From Rhodococcus sp. P-2 (GTDB taxonomy: Bacteria > Actinomycetota > Actinomycetes > Mycobacteriales > Mycobacteriaceae): a stretch of 64,000 bases of DNA. Made by a program: the position numbers and the translations under genes. The DNA lies in contig NZ_CP066779.1 in NCBI RefSeq assembly GCF_016598535.1, positions 5,206,053-5,270,052 of the forward strand, read 5' to 3'. The notes beneath the pieces were generated by a model that searched no databases, was not told where the DNA came from, and was given only the letters and a program-made list of their open reading frames with translations. Of the stretch, positions 1 to 7,805 are shown piece after piece; the stretch's first letter is position 1, and each line of letters opens with the position of its first letter.

Positions 1-2
1 CC

Positions 3-887
3 GCGACGCACGAGCGAGTGCGCAACATTCTCGCGTCCCCACTGTCCGGCCGTATCGGGGGCGTCGCCGATATTCGCGAACTGGTCCACCGGCTCGATTC
101 CGCCATCCAAGCGGATCAGGCATTGGCGGGCCTGCCCGGGCGAACCCTGTTCACCCTTGACGACGGGCGCGGAGACATCACCGGGCTACGGGGCGATTTC
201 GGACTCCACGCGCGCAGTGCCACCGAACATTCACTGGTGCTCGCGGGTCACCACACCACTCACCTCGTACAGGCGGACGACGCCGTCGAATTGCTCCTCG
301 AGGCGGCTCGATCGTTCCTCGACGTCCGCGACAATCATTGGCGCCTGGCTGAAGTTCCGGACGGAATCGAGCGCACCCTCGAGCAGTTGGGTCTGAGCGC
401 CGAGTCCACCGGTGCGGCAGATCTCACGGCGGATGCACGGCCCACCATCGGTTGGCTCGAGCAGCGAGACGGAACGGTCGCCCTGGGCGGCGGCCTGCGA
501 TTCGGGCTGCTCGACGCTCGGCTGGCCGAGTTCCTCGCCGCCGTCGACAAACCCGTTGTCGTGACGCCGTGGCGATCGGTGCATATCTTCGACCTCGACG
601 AATGGGCTGCCGAACAGGTGGTCCGGGTGTTGGCGCCGATGGGGTTGATCTTCGACGAGAACTCTCCGTGGCTCGACGTCACCGCGTGCACCGGAAGCCC
701 GGGATGCGAGAAGTCGCTCGCCGACGTGCGCACCGACGCGATCACCGCCGTCGAGCAGGCAGAACTGCCCGTCGTCGGGCGCCAGCACTGGGCCGGGTGC
801 GACCGCAGCTGCGGACGTCCCCGCGGGGACGTAGCGGATGTGATTGCGACGGGTGACGGTTACCGGGTGAATCCGGCCGATCGGTGA
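3..887 (+). CDS. cobG: Precorrin-3B synthase CobG, 5'-truncated by window edge
   Basis: CobG converts precorrin-2-derived precorrin-3A to precorrin-3B in the oxygen-dependent (aerobic) cobalamin pathway, using a siroheme/[4Fe-4S] sulfite-reductase-like fold. The reading frame is open from the left edge ([17 protein letters not shown]), so the GTG at 18 is internal and the true start lies outside the window. The [10 protein letters not shown] core and the C-terminal cysteines ([10 protein letters not shown], then [12 protein letters not shown]) fit the nitrite/sulfite reductase Fe-S and siroheme motif. The gene is followed after 19 bp by cobH in the same direction, as in M. tuberculosis (Rv2064-Rv2065). 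The function is confident from context and motifs. Confidence 0.9.
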   Translation, partial: ATHERVRNILASPLSGRIGGVADIRELVHRLDSAIQADQALAGLPGRTLFTLDDGRGDITGLRGDFGLHARSATEHSLVLAGHHTTHLVQADDAVELLLEAARSFLDVRDNHWRLAEVPDGIERTLEQLGLSAESTGAADLTADARPTIGWLEQRDGTVALGGGLRFGLLDARLAEFLAAVDKPVVVTPWRSVHIFDLDEWAAEQVVRVLAPMGLIFDENSPWLDVTACTGSPGCEKSLADVRTDAITAVEQAELPVVGRQHWAGCDRSCGRPRGDVADVIATGDGYRVNPADR

Positions 888-893
888 TGCCTC

Positions 894-899
894 TATCGT
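894..899 (+). promoter_or_regulatory. -10 hexamer TATCGT for leaderless cobH
   Basis: TATCGT ends 7 nt before the ATG at 907, the spacing expected for an actinobacterial leaderless transcript. It supports 907 over the GTG at 898 as the cobH start. Confidence 0.45.
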
Positions 900-906
900 G
901 TGGCAC

Positions 907-1533
907 ATGATCGAGTACATCCGTGACGGCGCGGAAATCTATCGCCAGTCCTTTGCCACCATTCGGGCCGAAGCCGACCTGAGCCGTTTCCCGGCGGATG
1001 TCTCGCAAGCTGTAGTGCGCATGATTCATGCAAGCGGCCAGGTCGATCTCGTCGACGACGTCGCCTTCACACCCGGTGTCGTCTCGGCTGCGCGTGCCGC
1101 TCTGCGCGACGGCGCGCCGATTTTCTGCGACGCTCAGATGGTGGCTGCCGGGATCACGCGCAAGCGTCTGCCCGCCGGTAACGACGTCATCTGCACCCTC
1201 GGCGATCCGCGGGTTCCCGTGCTGGCGTCGACCATCGACAACACTCGTTCGGCAGCTGCTCTCGAACTGTGGGGAGCCAAGCTCGAGGGCGCTGTTGTCG
1301 CGATCGGAAACGCACCCACCGCACTGTTCCATCTCCTGAACCTCATCGAAGCCGGCGCGCCCCGTCCGGCCGCCATCGTCGGAGGCCCGGTCGGCTTCAT
1401 CGGCGCTGCCGAGTCGAAGGAAGCCCTCATCGAACACGCCAGCGGGATCGATCATCTCGTGCTCCGCGGCCGACGCGGTGGCAGCGCGATCACTGCGGCC
1501 GTCGTCAACGCGATTGCGAGCGAAGTCGAATGA
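907..1533 (+). CDS. cobH: Precorrin-8X methylmutase CobH
   Basis: CobH moves a methyl group from C-11 to C-12 of precorrin-8X to give hydrogenobyrinate, late in corrin ring synthesis. The protein (about 208 aa, normal for the family) begins [16 protein letters not shown], the usual CobH opening, and carries [14 protein letters not shown] and [16 protein letters not shown], the conserved product-binding motifs. A GTG at 898 is in frame, but the family N-terminus and a -10 hexamer 7 nt upstream favour the ATG at 907. Its TGA overlaps the ATG of cobIJ (ATGA at 1530-1533), so the two are translationally coupled. Confidence 0.94.
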   Translation: MIEYIRDGAEIYRQSFATIRAEADLSRFPADVSQAVVRMIHASGQVDLVDDVAFTPGVVSAARAALRDGAPIFCDAQMVAAGITRKRLPAGNDVICTLGDPRVPVLASTIDNTRSAAALELWGAKLEGAVVAIGNAPTALFHLLNLIEAGAPRPAAIVGGPVGFIGAAESKEALIEHASGIDHLVLRGRRGGSAITAAVVNAIASEVE

Positions 1534-3017
1534 GCGCAGGCAAGCTCTGGGGTGTCGGTATCGGCCCCGGCGATCCCGAATTGGTGACCGTCAAGGCCGC
1601 CCGCGTCATCGGCGAGGCCGATGTGATCGCATTCCACTCCGCGCGGCACGGCAAGAGCATCTCCCGAGCAGTTGCAGCGCCGTACATGCGCGACGGCCAG
1701 ATCGAAGAACACCTCGTCTACCCCGTCACCACCGAGACCGTTGATCATCCCGGTGGATACCAGGGCGCGATGGACGAATTCTACGAAGCAGCTGCCGAGC
1801 GGTTGGCAGCTCACCTCACGGCCGGTCGAACCGTCGCGCTGCTCGCCGCCGGCGATCCGCTCTTCTACAGCTCCTACATGCACATGCACAAGAGGCTGGC
1901 CGATCGCTTCGACGCCGAAGTGATTCCCGGCGTCACCTCCGTCAGCGCGGCGTCTGCTGCCCTTGGAAAACCGCTGGTCGAGGGTGAAGAAATCCTCACG
2001 ATCCTGCCCGGAACCTTGCCGCAGGCCGAGCTGACCAGGCGGCTTAAGGAAACCGACGCCGCAGCCATTCTCAAGCTCGGACGCACGTTCCCGCCGGTCC
2101 TGCAATCGCTCGAGGATTCCGGCCGCCTGGGCGAAGCGCACTACGTCGAACGCGCGAGCACCACACGTCAACGCGTCGAATCCGCTGCCGAGGTCGACCC
2201 CGACGGAGTTCCGTACTTCTCGATCGCCATCGTTCCGAGCCCGTCGAACAACCCTCGACCCGCAGCCGAGTCGCACGGCGAGGTGGTCGTGGTCGGACTC
2301 GGACCGGGCGACACCGCGTGGACCACACCCGAAGTGGCGCATGAGCTTTCGTTGGCCACCGACCTCGTCGGCTACGGCCCCTACGTCGATCGAGTGCCGA
2401 CGCGTCCAGGCCAGCGGCGCCATTCCAGCGACAACCGCGTCGAAGCCGAACGCGCCGCAATGGCGTTGGACCTGGCGAAGAACGGCGCCCGTGTAGCTGT
2501 CGTCTCGTCGGGAGATCCCGGCGTATTCGCCATGGCTGCAGCAGTTCTCGAAGTTGCCGCCGAAGACCAGTGGCGCGGCGTCCCGGTCCGCATCCTTCCC
2601 GGTATGACGGCGGCAAACGCTGTCGCCAGTCGCGTCGGCGCTCCCCTCGGGCACGACTACGCGGTGCTCTCGCTGTCTGATCGCCTCAAGCCGTGGGATG
2701 TCGTCGCGCGCCGTATCTCGGCAGTTGCAGCCGCGGACATGGCGTTTGCGGTCTACAACCCGGCGTCCAAGTCCCGGACGTGGCAGGTCCAGGCTATGAA
2801 GGACCTCGTGCTCGAGCACCGCTCCCCCGAGACTCCTGTTGTCATCGGGCGCGATGTTGCCGGCGCCGAGGAATCCGTTCGCGTCGTGCCCCTCGGTGAG
2901 CTCGAGCCTTCCGAGATCGACATGCGGACTCTGCTGATCGTCGGCTCCTCGATGACGACGGTCGTCGAAACCGGTTCGGGCCGTCAGGTGTTCACCCCGC
3001 GGCGCTACCCGGAGTGA
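1530..3017 (+). CDS. cobIJ: CobIJ fusion: precorrin-2 C20- and precorrin-3B C17-methyltransferase
   Basis: This 495-aa protein joins two SAM-dependent tetrapyrrole methylases. Residues 1 to about 240 are CobI ([13 protein letters not shown] near the N-terminus, then [10 protein letters not shown] and [11 protein letters not shown]). Residues about 250-495 are CobJ (a second GLGPGD, then [11 protein letters not shown] and [12 protein letters not shown]). CobI methylates C-20 of precorrin-2; CobJ methylates C-17 with ring contraction. The same fusion occurs in mycobacteria (Rv2066), so it is a lineage trait. The start is the ATG overlapping the cobH stop; in-frame starts further upstream (from 1269) only extend into cobH. 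Confidence 0.94.
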   Translation: MSAGKLWGVGIGPGDPELVTVKAARVIGEADVIAFHSARHGKSISRAVAAPYMRDGQIEEHLVYPVTTETVDHPGGYQGAMDEFYEAAAERLAAHLTAGRTVALLAAGDPLFYSSYMHMHKRLADRFDAEVIPGVTSVSAASAALGKPLVEGEEILTILPGTLPQAELTRRLKETDAAAILKLGRTFPPVLQSLEDSGRLGEAHYVERASTTRQRVESAAEVDPDGVPYFSIAIVPSPSNNPRPAAESHGEVVVVGLGPGDTAWTTPEVAHELSLATDLVGYGPYVDRVPTRPGQRRHSSDNRVEAERAAMALDLAKNGARVAVVSSGDPGVFAMAAAVLEVAAEDQWRGVPVRILPGMTAANAVASRVGAPLGHDYAVLSLSDRLKPWDVVARRISAVAAADMAFAVYNPASKSRTWQVQAMKDLVLEHRSPETPVVIGRDVAGAEESVRVVPLGELEPSEIDMRTLLIVGSSMTTVVETGSGRQVFTPRRYPE

Positions 3018-3031
3018 CATCCACGCAGCGA

Positions 3032-3037
3032 TAGCAT
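3032..3037 (+). promoter_or_regulatory. -10 hexamer TAGCAT for leaderless HNH gene
   Basis: TAGCAT ends 6 nt before the ATG at 3044, with no Shine-Dalgarno between. This suggests that the three-gene cassette has its own leaderless transcript, separate from cobIJ. Confidence 0.45.
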
Positions 3038-3043
3038 GGCGTC

Positions 3044-3403
3044 ATGCCCGTCAACCGGACCCGGAAAGCCAGATACGCGCGCAAGCGCAAACGCCGAATG
3101 GATCTGGTGGAGCACGACCTGTCCACCGAGCAATGGTCCGCGCTCAAAGCCGCCTGGGGTGGATGCGCGTACTGCGGTGAGCCGGACGAGTCGCCGCAAC
3201 GTGACTGCGTGCTGGCGATCTCCCGCGGTGGGCGCTACACCCTCGACAACATCGCACCGGCATGCCGCTCGTGCAATGCGAGCAAATGCAACAGCGAGGT
3301 CACTCTCTGGTTGCGGCGCAAGGGGTATGACGAGAAGGCCTTCCTCCTGCGCCACGCGGAGATCGGCATCGAGATGAGGGCTCAGTTCTCGGAGCAGTCG
3401 TGA
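3044..3403 (+). CDS. HNH-endonuclease-like protein lacking the catalytic His
   Basis: This 119-aa basic protein has the zinc-binding pairs C41-x2-C44 and C74-x2-C77 and the GG-x5-N-x4-CRSCN core of HNH nucleases (SRGGRYTLDNIAPACRSCN). In active enzymes the first strand reads DH; here it reads DC (D54, C55), so the general-base histidine appears to be lost. It may be an inactive or nucleic-acid-binding derivative. An Arg/Lys-rich N-terminus (RKARYARKRKRR) would favour DNA or RNA contact. The start is the ATG behind a leaderless -10 signal. The stop overlaps the next gene's GTG (GTGA). The family call is good; nuclease activity is doubtful. Confidence 0.75.
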   Translation: MPVNRTRKARYARKRKRRMDLVEHDLSTEQWSALKAAWGGCAYCGEPDESPQRDCVLAISRGGRYTLDNIAPACRSCNASKCNSEVTLWLRRKGYDEKAFLLRHAEIGIEMRAQFSEQS

Positions 3404-3696
3404 CGACCCCGGACGAGTTACGCCCGATTCTCGACGAGTTGATGGAGTTCGAACCTCTGTTTCACCGAACGCGAGTAGCAATGTCACGAGACGAGTTCGG
3501 TGCGGTCGTCGACCCGGGGTTCCGCGAAATCGGACCCACGCTGAGCAGGATCGCGCCTGACTCTTACTTGGTGACGTATCGGCTGACCCAGGCGCATCGG
3601 GTTACCGAGCGATCATCTATCTGGCGGTTCACGGATAATCGATGGAGTGTGCTGTTTCATCAAGGAACAGTCGTGGAAAGTGGTCTGGAAGCGTGA
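3400..3696 (+). CDS. DUF4440 / NTF2-like small protein
   Basis: This 98-aa protein resembles the DUF4440 group of the NTF2-like cone fold: an N-terminal helix (ELRPILDELMEFEP), an acidic FGAVVDPGFREIG segment, and a C-terminal YRLTQAHRVTERSSIWRF...WSVLFHQGT strand set typical of the family. The molecular function of the family is mostly unknown; members are small-ligand or catalytic pockets of many kinds. It starts at the GTG overlapping the HNH stop, and its own stop overlaps the GTG of the next gene, so all three genes are translationally coupled. Confidence 0.7.
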   Translation: MTTPDELRPILDELMEFEPLFHRTRVAMSRDEFGAVVDPGFREIGPTLSRIAPDSYLVTYRLTQAHRVTERSSIWRFTDNRWSVLFHQGTVVESGLEA

Positions 3697-3932
3697 ACGA
3701 ATCGACCCACAACCCCACCATTCCGCTTTGGATGGACATCACTTTCACCGTCTTCGTTCTTGCCTGGATCTTCATCACGATTAGCGCGCTCGTGGCGATC
3801 ATGCGCACCGACTTCGATCGCTCGGGCGGCAAGTTCTGGTGGTCGGCACTGGTGATCGCGGTGCCTGTACTCGGTGCGCTCGTCTGGTTGTTGTTCGGAC
3901 GACCCCCGCGTGACTCCAGGTCCCGAACCTGA
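3693..3932 (+). CDS. PLDc_N-domain small membrane protein
   Basis: This 79-aa protein has two predicted transmembrane helices (MDITFTVFVLAWIFITISAL and FWWSALVIAVPVLGALVWLLF) separated by a short charged loop, with the RTDFDR and LFGRP elements that typify the phospholipase D nuclease N-terminal (PLDc_N) domain. No catalytic HKD motif is present, so it is a stand-alone membrane segment of unknown role. The start is taken as the GTG at 3693 that overlaps the DUF4440 stop (GTGA); an upstream in-frame start at 3642 would add non-hydrophobic residues read out of frame from DUF4440. Confidence 0.7.
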   Translation: MNESTHNPTIPLWMDITFTVFVLAWIFITISALVAIMRTDFDRSGGKFWWSALVIAVPVLGALVWLLFGRPPRDSRSRT

Positions 3933-4009
3933 TCTACACCGACGGCCCGGCAGTAGTCTGAGTACGGTCCGGTGCTGTCACTCTGCTCGCATCAGGGGAG
4001 AACAACGAG

Positions 4010-4588
4010 ATGAGACTACTTCGATACTCGATCAACGTCACCCTCGACGGCTGCTGTCATCACGAGGCGGGGCTACCACCCGACGAGGATTCGATGCGCT
4101 ACTGGACCGCTCAGATGGAACGAGCCGATGCTTTGCTGTTCGGCCGGGTGACCTACGAGATGATGGAGTCGGCGTGGCGGCGTCCCGCAACCGGCGCGTG
4201 GCCTGACTGGATGGACGAGTGGGAGATCCCGTTCGCCGAGACCATCGACGAGGCCAAGAAGTACGTCGTGTCGAGCACGCTGAGCGGGGTCGATTGGAAT
4301 GCCGAGCTGGTGCCGGGCGACTTGGGGCCAGCAGTTCAGCGACTCAAGGAGCAGCCCGGCGAAGGCCTGTGGGTTGGCGGCGTGACACTCCCCCTGGCAT
4401 TGGCAGACCTGGGACTGATCGACGAGTACGAGTTCCTTGTGCAACCGGTCCTGGCCGGCCACGGACCGACGTTGCTCGCCGGCCTGCGCGAGCGCATCCA
4501 ACTCGAGCTCGTCGATCGCCACGAGTTCCAGTCGGGCGCAGTCGCCGTGCGATATCGGCCTGCGCAAGGATCGGCTAGACATGACTGA
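4010..4588 (+). CDS. Dihydrofolate reductase-family (RibD C-terminal-like) protein
   Basis: This 192-aa protein opens MRLLRYSINVTLDG and contains LLFGRVTYEMMESAW, KYVVSSTL and GLWVGGVTLPLALADLGLIDEYEF, the usual order of motifs in DHFR-like RibD_C reductases common in actinobacteria. They bind NAD(P)H, but substrates are generally unknown, and it is unlikely to be the housekeeping folate enzyme. The start ATG is preceded by a good Shine-Dalgarno (AGGGGAGAA). It stands alone; a hairpin follows about 95 bp downstream. Confidence 0.82.
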   Translation: MRLLRYSINVTLDGCCHHEAGLPPDEDSMRYWTAQMERADALLFGRVTYEMMESAWRRPATGAWPDWMDEWEIPFAETIDEAKKYVVSSTLSGVDWNAELVPGDLGPAVQRLKEQPGEGLWVGGVTLPLALADLGLIDEYEFLVQPVLAGHGPTLLAGLRERIQLELVDRHEFQSGAVAVRYRPAQGSARHD

Positions 4589-4681
4589 CTAGTGCGAACA
4601 TTCCGCTCCCACCACCGGAATCAAGTGGTGAGGCATCGCGGCGTCGACCTTGGTCGTGTTGGAGGTTTGTGGTGGAGAAAG

Positions 4682-4710
4682 ACCAACGCAGTCACCGCGA
4701 CTGCGTTGGT
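4682..4710. terminator. 11-bp perfect hairpin between convergent genes
   Basis: ACCAACGCAGT pairs perfectly with ACTGCGTTGGT across a 7-nt loop (CACCGCG). It lies between the end of the DHFR-like gene (+) and the end of the decayed gene (-), so it could stop transcription from both sides, although there is no U-tract. Confidence 0.5.
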
Positions 4711-4833
4711 GCAGTCCAGCATCGAACCGGTCCGCGCACCTGACTACTCGTCGAGCCGATATTTCATCAGCAACGTGACGTCCCCGATGACGTATCTGCG
4801 GGCTGCGAATGACCTCGCACTGGTGACCGTCTC

Positions 4834-5355
4834 TCAGGACAACTGCGGTAGCTGGAGTTCGATAGTCGTTGAAGTCAGATCGAATTCGGGATATGCCACG
4901 GTGATCCACAATGGCCCTAGCGGGGGTGGGCTGAGGATGTATTCGCCGCCAGTTGCGATGCCGTACAGGTTCTCGGCGATGCCGCGCCATGAACGGCCGC
5001 CGTCCAACCAAGGCCCTTTCGGGTCGTCGGGGTAGTCGCCGGGGTGGGTCGAGTTCGCGAGGATCGGTCCGGTGATGGTTTCGACAATGAGTCGAATTCT
5101 GTGCGGCTCGTCGGGTTTGATTCGGGATCCGAAGTTCATCTGTTCGTTGCTGGGCTGGTTCAGCGATGGCATCTGTTCGACTGTTGTTTAGTGGGCCACG
5201 ATATGAAATGCCAGCCCGGTGCGAAATATTCGCAGGCTGTTCAATCGAAGATCGACATCTGAGTTGGCCTTGAACGGCAGGGATATGTCGTAACGCGCGA
5301 AGTTCCGAATCGCCCTGGGGGATCCTTCGATAGTCAGGGAGATCGTGGCTACGAA
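4834..5355 (-). pseudogene. Hypothetical gene broken by an in-frame ochre stop and without a start codon
   Basis: Reading leftward from 5355 the frame is open (SLTIEGSPRAIRNFARYDIS...RTGLAFHIVAH), hits a TAA at 5190-5188, then continues in the SAME frame from codon 5187 to the TGA at 4834 (MPSLNQPSNEQMNFGSRIKP...ELQLPQLS, 112 aa after an internal ATG at 5172). Both halves have protein-like composition and together (about 173 codons) look like one protein. There is no ATG, GTG or TTG at the expected start; an ACG sits where one might lie (5346). The 5' part abuts the stop of the small gene at 5356 in the same frame. I do not recognise the family. Alternatively, the distal half may be expressed alone from 5172. 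Confidence 0.5.
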
Positions 5356-5526
5356 TCAGTTGTTCGGTACGGATCGTTCTGGACGGTTCAGGGCATCAAG
5401 TTGCGTTGCCGGTTTTGGATCCGGGATATCGTCGCCGGCCAATCGAAGGACCTGTCCGCTGCGCAGTACGTGTGCTTCGCACTGAGGGTTGGTATGGATG
5501 TAGGCGGAATTGACGCGTTCCGACAT
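5356..5526 (-). CDS. Small hypothetical protein, 56 aa
   Basis: This short gene begins ATG (5526) with a clear Shine-Dalgarno (GAGAGG, 7 nt upstream) and reads MSERVNSAYIHTNPQCEAHV..., ending RPERSVPNN. The composition is that of a real soluble protein, and the frame is shared with the decayed gene immediately downstream, which starts right after its TGA. I recognise no domain. The tight junction with the broken gene suggests they were once a two-gene unit. The RBS and codon use support it; homology is unknown. Confidence 0.55.
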   Translation of the reverse strand: MSERVNSAYIHTNPQCEAHVLRSGQVLRLAGDDIPDPKPATQLDALNRPERSVPNN

Positions 5527-5903
5527 TCGTAATCCTCTCGGTCCCCGGATCCGCTCCAGATCGGTCCCGTCTCTGGACTATCTGCACGCTACGATACCGT
5601 CCGCCGAGCTAAGCGGTCGCTGGAACTTCTGAAGCCGCACATCAGCCGTTCAAAGCGCCGGTCTTCGAACCGGATCCGAGGTAACTCAGGTTTTGATTGC
5701 TTCCATATCTTCACCGCTCGTGGATCCGTTCAAATCACTGCCTCTGTCGAGTCGTTTGTGGGCTGCGGGAATGCGAAGTTGCGTAAGTTCATCGACAACT
5801 AATCGCGGCGGTGATCTGCTGCGGCCTCACTGATTTGGCCAGTTTTCTCCCAGCCGGTCAGCGCGTCGCGGGGTCCGGGCGGCCACGCCATACTGTTCGA
5901 CTT
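5527..5903. other. Non-coding stretch of about 380 bp
   Basis: I find no convincing gene on either strand here. Base composition is more AT-rich than its neighbours. A short hairpin (CCGGT-CTTCGA-ACCGG) lies at 5658-5673, and a TATCGT-like -10 on the minus strand near 5595 could serve the small gene at 5526. It may hold promoter sequence and remains of lost genes. Confidence 0.4.
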
Positions 5904-5938
5904 CGTATCGGCGTCCGGCGGCGCCGGACGCCGATACG
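5904..5938. terminator. 16-bp perfect hairpin, terminator of the hydrolase gene
   Basis: Two perfectly complementary 16-nt arms (5904-5919 and 5923-5938) enclose a 3-nt GGC loop, 8 bp beyond the stop of the minus-strand hydrolase. The stem is long, GC-rich and lacks a U-tract, as is usual for actinobacterial terminators. Confidence 0.7.
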
Positions 5939-5946
5939 TGTTCACG

Positions 5947-6720
5947 TCAGCTCACGGCGCTCCCGCCGAGGTGGCGGGCGAAGAACCGAGCCGAACTGTC
6001 GCGCTCGTAGTCGGGCACCGGATAGTGCCTGCCCGAGTAGGCGTGCAGCGTCTTCTCCTTCGATCCGAAGGCATCGAACAACGCCACCCCTGACGTGCGG
6101 TCGTAATCCTTGTCGTCCCAAGGGATCCGGTACTCGACCGGGACGGCGAGCTTTCGTGCCGCCTCGACGAGGGAGTCGTCCACAAAGACTCCCCCGAAGC
6201 TCACGGCAGCGATCCTGGACTCGACCGGGGCCAACATCAGCCCGGTCACGACTCCTAGCGACACGCCGCCGAAGCCGATCGGAGCGTCGGCGTCGACGTC
6301 GGGCAGCGTTTGCAGCGCGTCGATGGTCGCCTGCCATTCCGGCACTGCACGCTCCGCCAACGATCGGTTGTACTCGACGACGATCGGGGCGATCGGCTCG
6401 TGGGCCGCCCGGGCCTGGTGGATCGCCTCGACCCACTGTTCGTCCTGTGTGTTTCGCGGCCGGTCGCCATGTCCGGGCGCGTCGATCGCGGCGACTGTGA
6501 ACCCGTGGGAGCTCACGCTGTGGAGCGCACTGGCAACCAGACCTGGTGCCTTCTTGTGCATGCCGCCGGAGTGCCCGGACAGCAGAAGTGGTGATCCGAC
6601 GGATCCGGATGCGGGTGACCAGAGGACACCGCTGATGTCGTCTACAACGAAATGCCGTTCGACGACACCGTTCGACGTTGTCTCGGAAGTGAATTCGATG
6701 GTCTGAGAATGAGATTGCAT
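5947..6720 (-). CDS. Alpha/beta hydrolase
   Basis: This 257-aa protein has the alpha/beta hydrolase order: LLLSGHSGGMHKK (oxyanion-hole region), TVAAIDAPGHGDRP, then the nucleophile elbow GFGGVSLGVVTG (G-x-S-x-G), with a later D...SGRHYPVP segment suited to the Asp/His of the triad. It looks like a dienelactone-hydrolase or esterase type enzyme; the substrate is unknown. The start ATG has an AAAGG ribosome-binding site. It is preceded by a 19-codon ORF with a near-perfect ribosome-binding site and ends at a strong hairpin. Confidence 0.8.
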   Translation of the reverse strand: MQSHSQTIEFTSETTSNGVVERHFVVDDISGVLWSPASGSVGSPLLLSGHSGGMHKKAPGLVASALHSVSSHGFTVAAIDAPGHGDRPRNTQDEQWVEAIHQARAAHEPIAPIVVEYNRSLAERAVPEWQATIDALQTLPDVDADAPIGFGGVSLGVVTGLMLAPVESRIAAVSFGGVFVDDSLVEAARKLAVPVEYRIPWDDKDYDRTSGVALFDAFGSKEKTLHAYSGRHYPVPDYERDSSARFFARHLGGSAVS

Positions 6721-6766
6721 GGTGTTACCTTTCGGGATTGCCTAGTCGAGGCGCTCCCGGCGACAC

Positions 6767-6826
6767 CTACGTCAATCGCCGATCCGTGAACACGAGTGGG
6801 AGCACCCACATGGTTACTGCGTTCAT
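6767..6826 (-). CDS. 19-codon upstream ORF with perfect Shine-Dalgarno
   Basis: On the minus strand AGGAGGTGAG stands 4 nt before an ATG that encodes MNAVTMWVLPLVFTDRRLT and ends in TAG, 46 bp before the hydrolase ATG. The ribosome-binding site is the strongest in this part of the window, far better than chance would give for a 19-codon frame. The peptide has a hydrophobic middle and a basic end. It may be a leader peptide controlling the hydrolase or a small membrane peptide. No homologue is known to me. Confidence 0.5.
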   Translation of the reverse strand: MNAVTMWVLPLVFTDRRLT

Positions 6827-6920
6827 GGGTCTCACCTCCTGGCGTGTTGTCACGGTCTCGCACAAGCTATCAACCCGAACCCAAGCACGTCCAATCATTT
6901 TCCAGCGCGCCCGATGGTGG

Positions 6921-7436
6921 TCATACCCGCGATCGGTCGACGCTCACGCGGACGGCGCGGATGTAGCGGCGCGTGACAAACGCTTGCACTCGACGTCCGA
7001 TCGGAGCGCCGAGACGCACCCACCACGTTCCCGGCTTGGAGAACGCGATGATCTCGACGCGGACCGCTGTGCTGGTCTCGTCGAACTGGACGACAAACAG
7101 CTCCTCCCCACATTCGGGGTGGCCGGCGCGGGTTCCGTATGCGAAGCCCTTGCGATTGGGTTCGTCGACGACGTAGACGATCCGAACTGGGATAGTCACC
7201 GGACCGAGTCCGAAGGTCGCATCGTGACCCGCCATGGCGGTCGGGGCCGCCGTACGGACGGTCAGACCGGCTCCGCGGTGCATTCCCCAATTCAGGACGG
7301 TACGAGCGGCAACCTCGAAATCCTCACGTCCGGATCCGACAGTCGCGCTCTCGTGAACGTGGTGATAGCCGGCGGGGAGAACGCCGGACGTTGCGCCCAC
7401 CTCGAGGTACGTCAGCCCGCCCGGGCCGGACGCCAT
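6921..7436 (-). CDS. DUF1990 family protein
   Basis: This 171-aa protein has DUF1990 (UPF0548) features: LTYLEVGATSG near the N-terminus, GYHHVHES, and the C-terminal VQFDETSTAVRVEIIAFSKPGTWWVRLGAP. The family function is not established. The start is the ATG at 7436, whose A is also the last base of the VOC gene stop (TGATG), so it is translated in series with that gene; longer in-frame readings would run through the VOC gene. Confidence 0.82.
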   Translation of the reverse strand: MASGPGGLTYLEVGATSGVLPAGYHHVHESATVGSGREDFEVAARTVLNWGMHRGAGLTVRTAAPTAMAGHDATFGLGPVTIPVRIVYVVDEPNRKGFAYGTRAGHPECGEELFVVQFDETSTAVRVEIIAFSKPGTWWVRLGAPIGRRVQAFVTRRYIRAVRVSVDRSRV

Positions 7437-7795
7437 CACGGCTCGCGTCGGTGGCTGAGGATGTTGATCACGTGACCGTCGGGGTCGGCAGCGAAGAACC
7501 TGCGCACACCCCACGGCTCCTCCGTGACGGGATAAACGATGGTGTCGCCGCGCTGCACCGCGGCCTCGTACGCTGCGTCGAGATCGTCCACCTCGACGGA
7601 GACGTCGGGAACCACGGGCGCATGAGCGTCGTGCGTCATGACGCTGATCTGCAAGGACGGATCCGTCGGCGAAGCCAACGTCACGATCCACCCGTGATCC
7701 ATGACAACTTCGAGGCCCAGCACTTCGGTGTAGAAGCGCTGCGCGGCCTCGAGCGAACTACTCGACAGATCCGAAACTATCCGCGTGACGGCCAT
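7436..7795 (-). CDS. VOC (glyoxalase/bleomycin-resistance) family protein
   Basis: This 119-aa protein carries one vicinal-oxygen-chelate module: MAVTRIVSDL, a SLEAAQRFYTEVLGLEVVMDHGW helix-strand, and the C-terminal FFAADPDGHVINIL signature. VOC proteins are metal-dependent isomerases, dioxygenases or drug-binding proteins; with one module this is probably a homodimer of unknown substrate. The start MAVTRIV is chosen because upstream residues in the frame are Arg/Ser-rich shadow sequence. It is coupled to DUF1990 downstream and lies 10 bp after the TetR regulator. Confidence 0.85.
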   Translation of the reverse strand: MAVTRIVSDLSSSSLEAAQRFYTEVLGLEVVMDHGWIVTLASPTDPSLQISVMTHDAHAPVVPDVSVEVDDLDAAYEAAVQRGDTIVYPVTEEPWGVRRFFAADPDGHVINILSHRREP

Positions 7796-7805
7796 GTCCC
7801 GCAGG

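Noticed and set aside
1452-3020. Open 522-codon frame antisense to cobIJ and other long antisense frames (e.g. 41037-42461 and 42540-43724 against metH)
   Set aside because: They mirror real genes, have Arg/Gly/His-rich composition and no family motifs or ribosome-binding sites; long antisense frames are expected at this GC content.
5640-5690. tRNA-like GGTTCGA segment on the minus strand
   Set aside because: It is part of a simple CCGGT-ACCGG hairpin; no acceptor, D or anticodon arms can be drawn around it.
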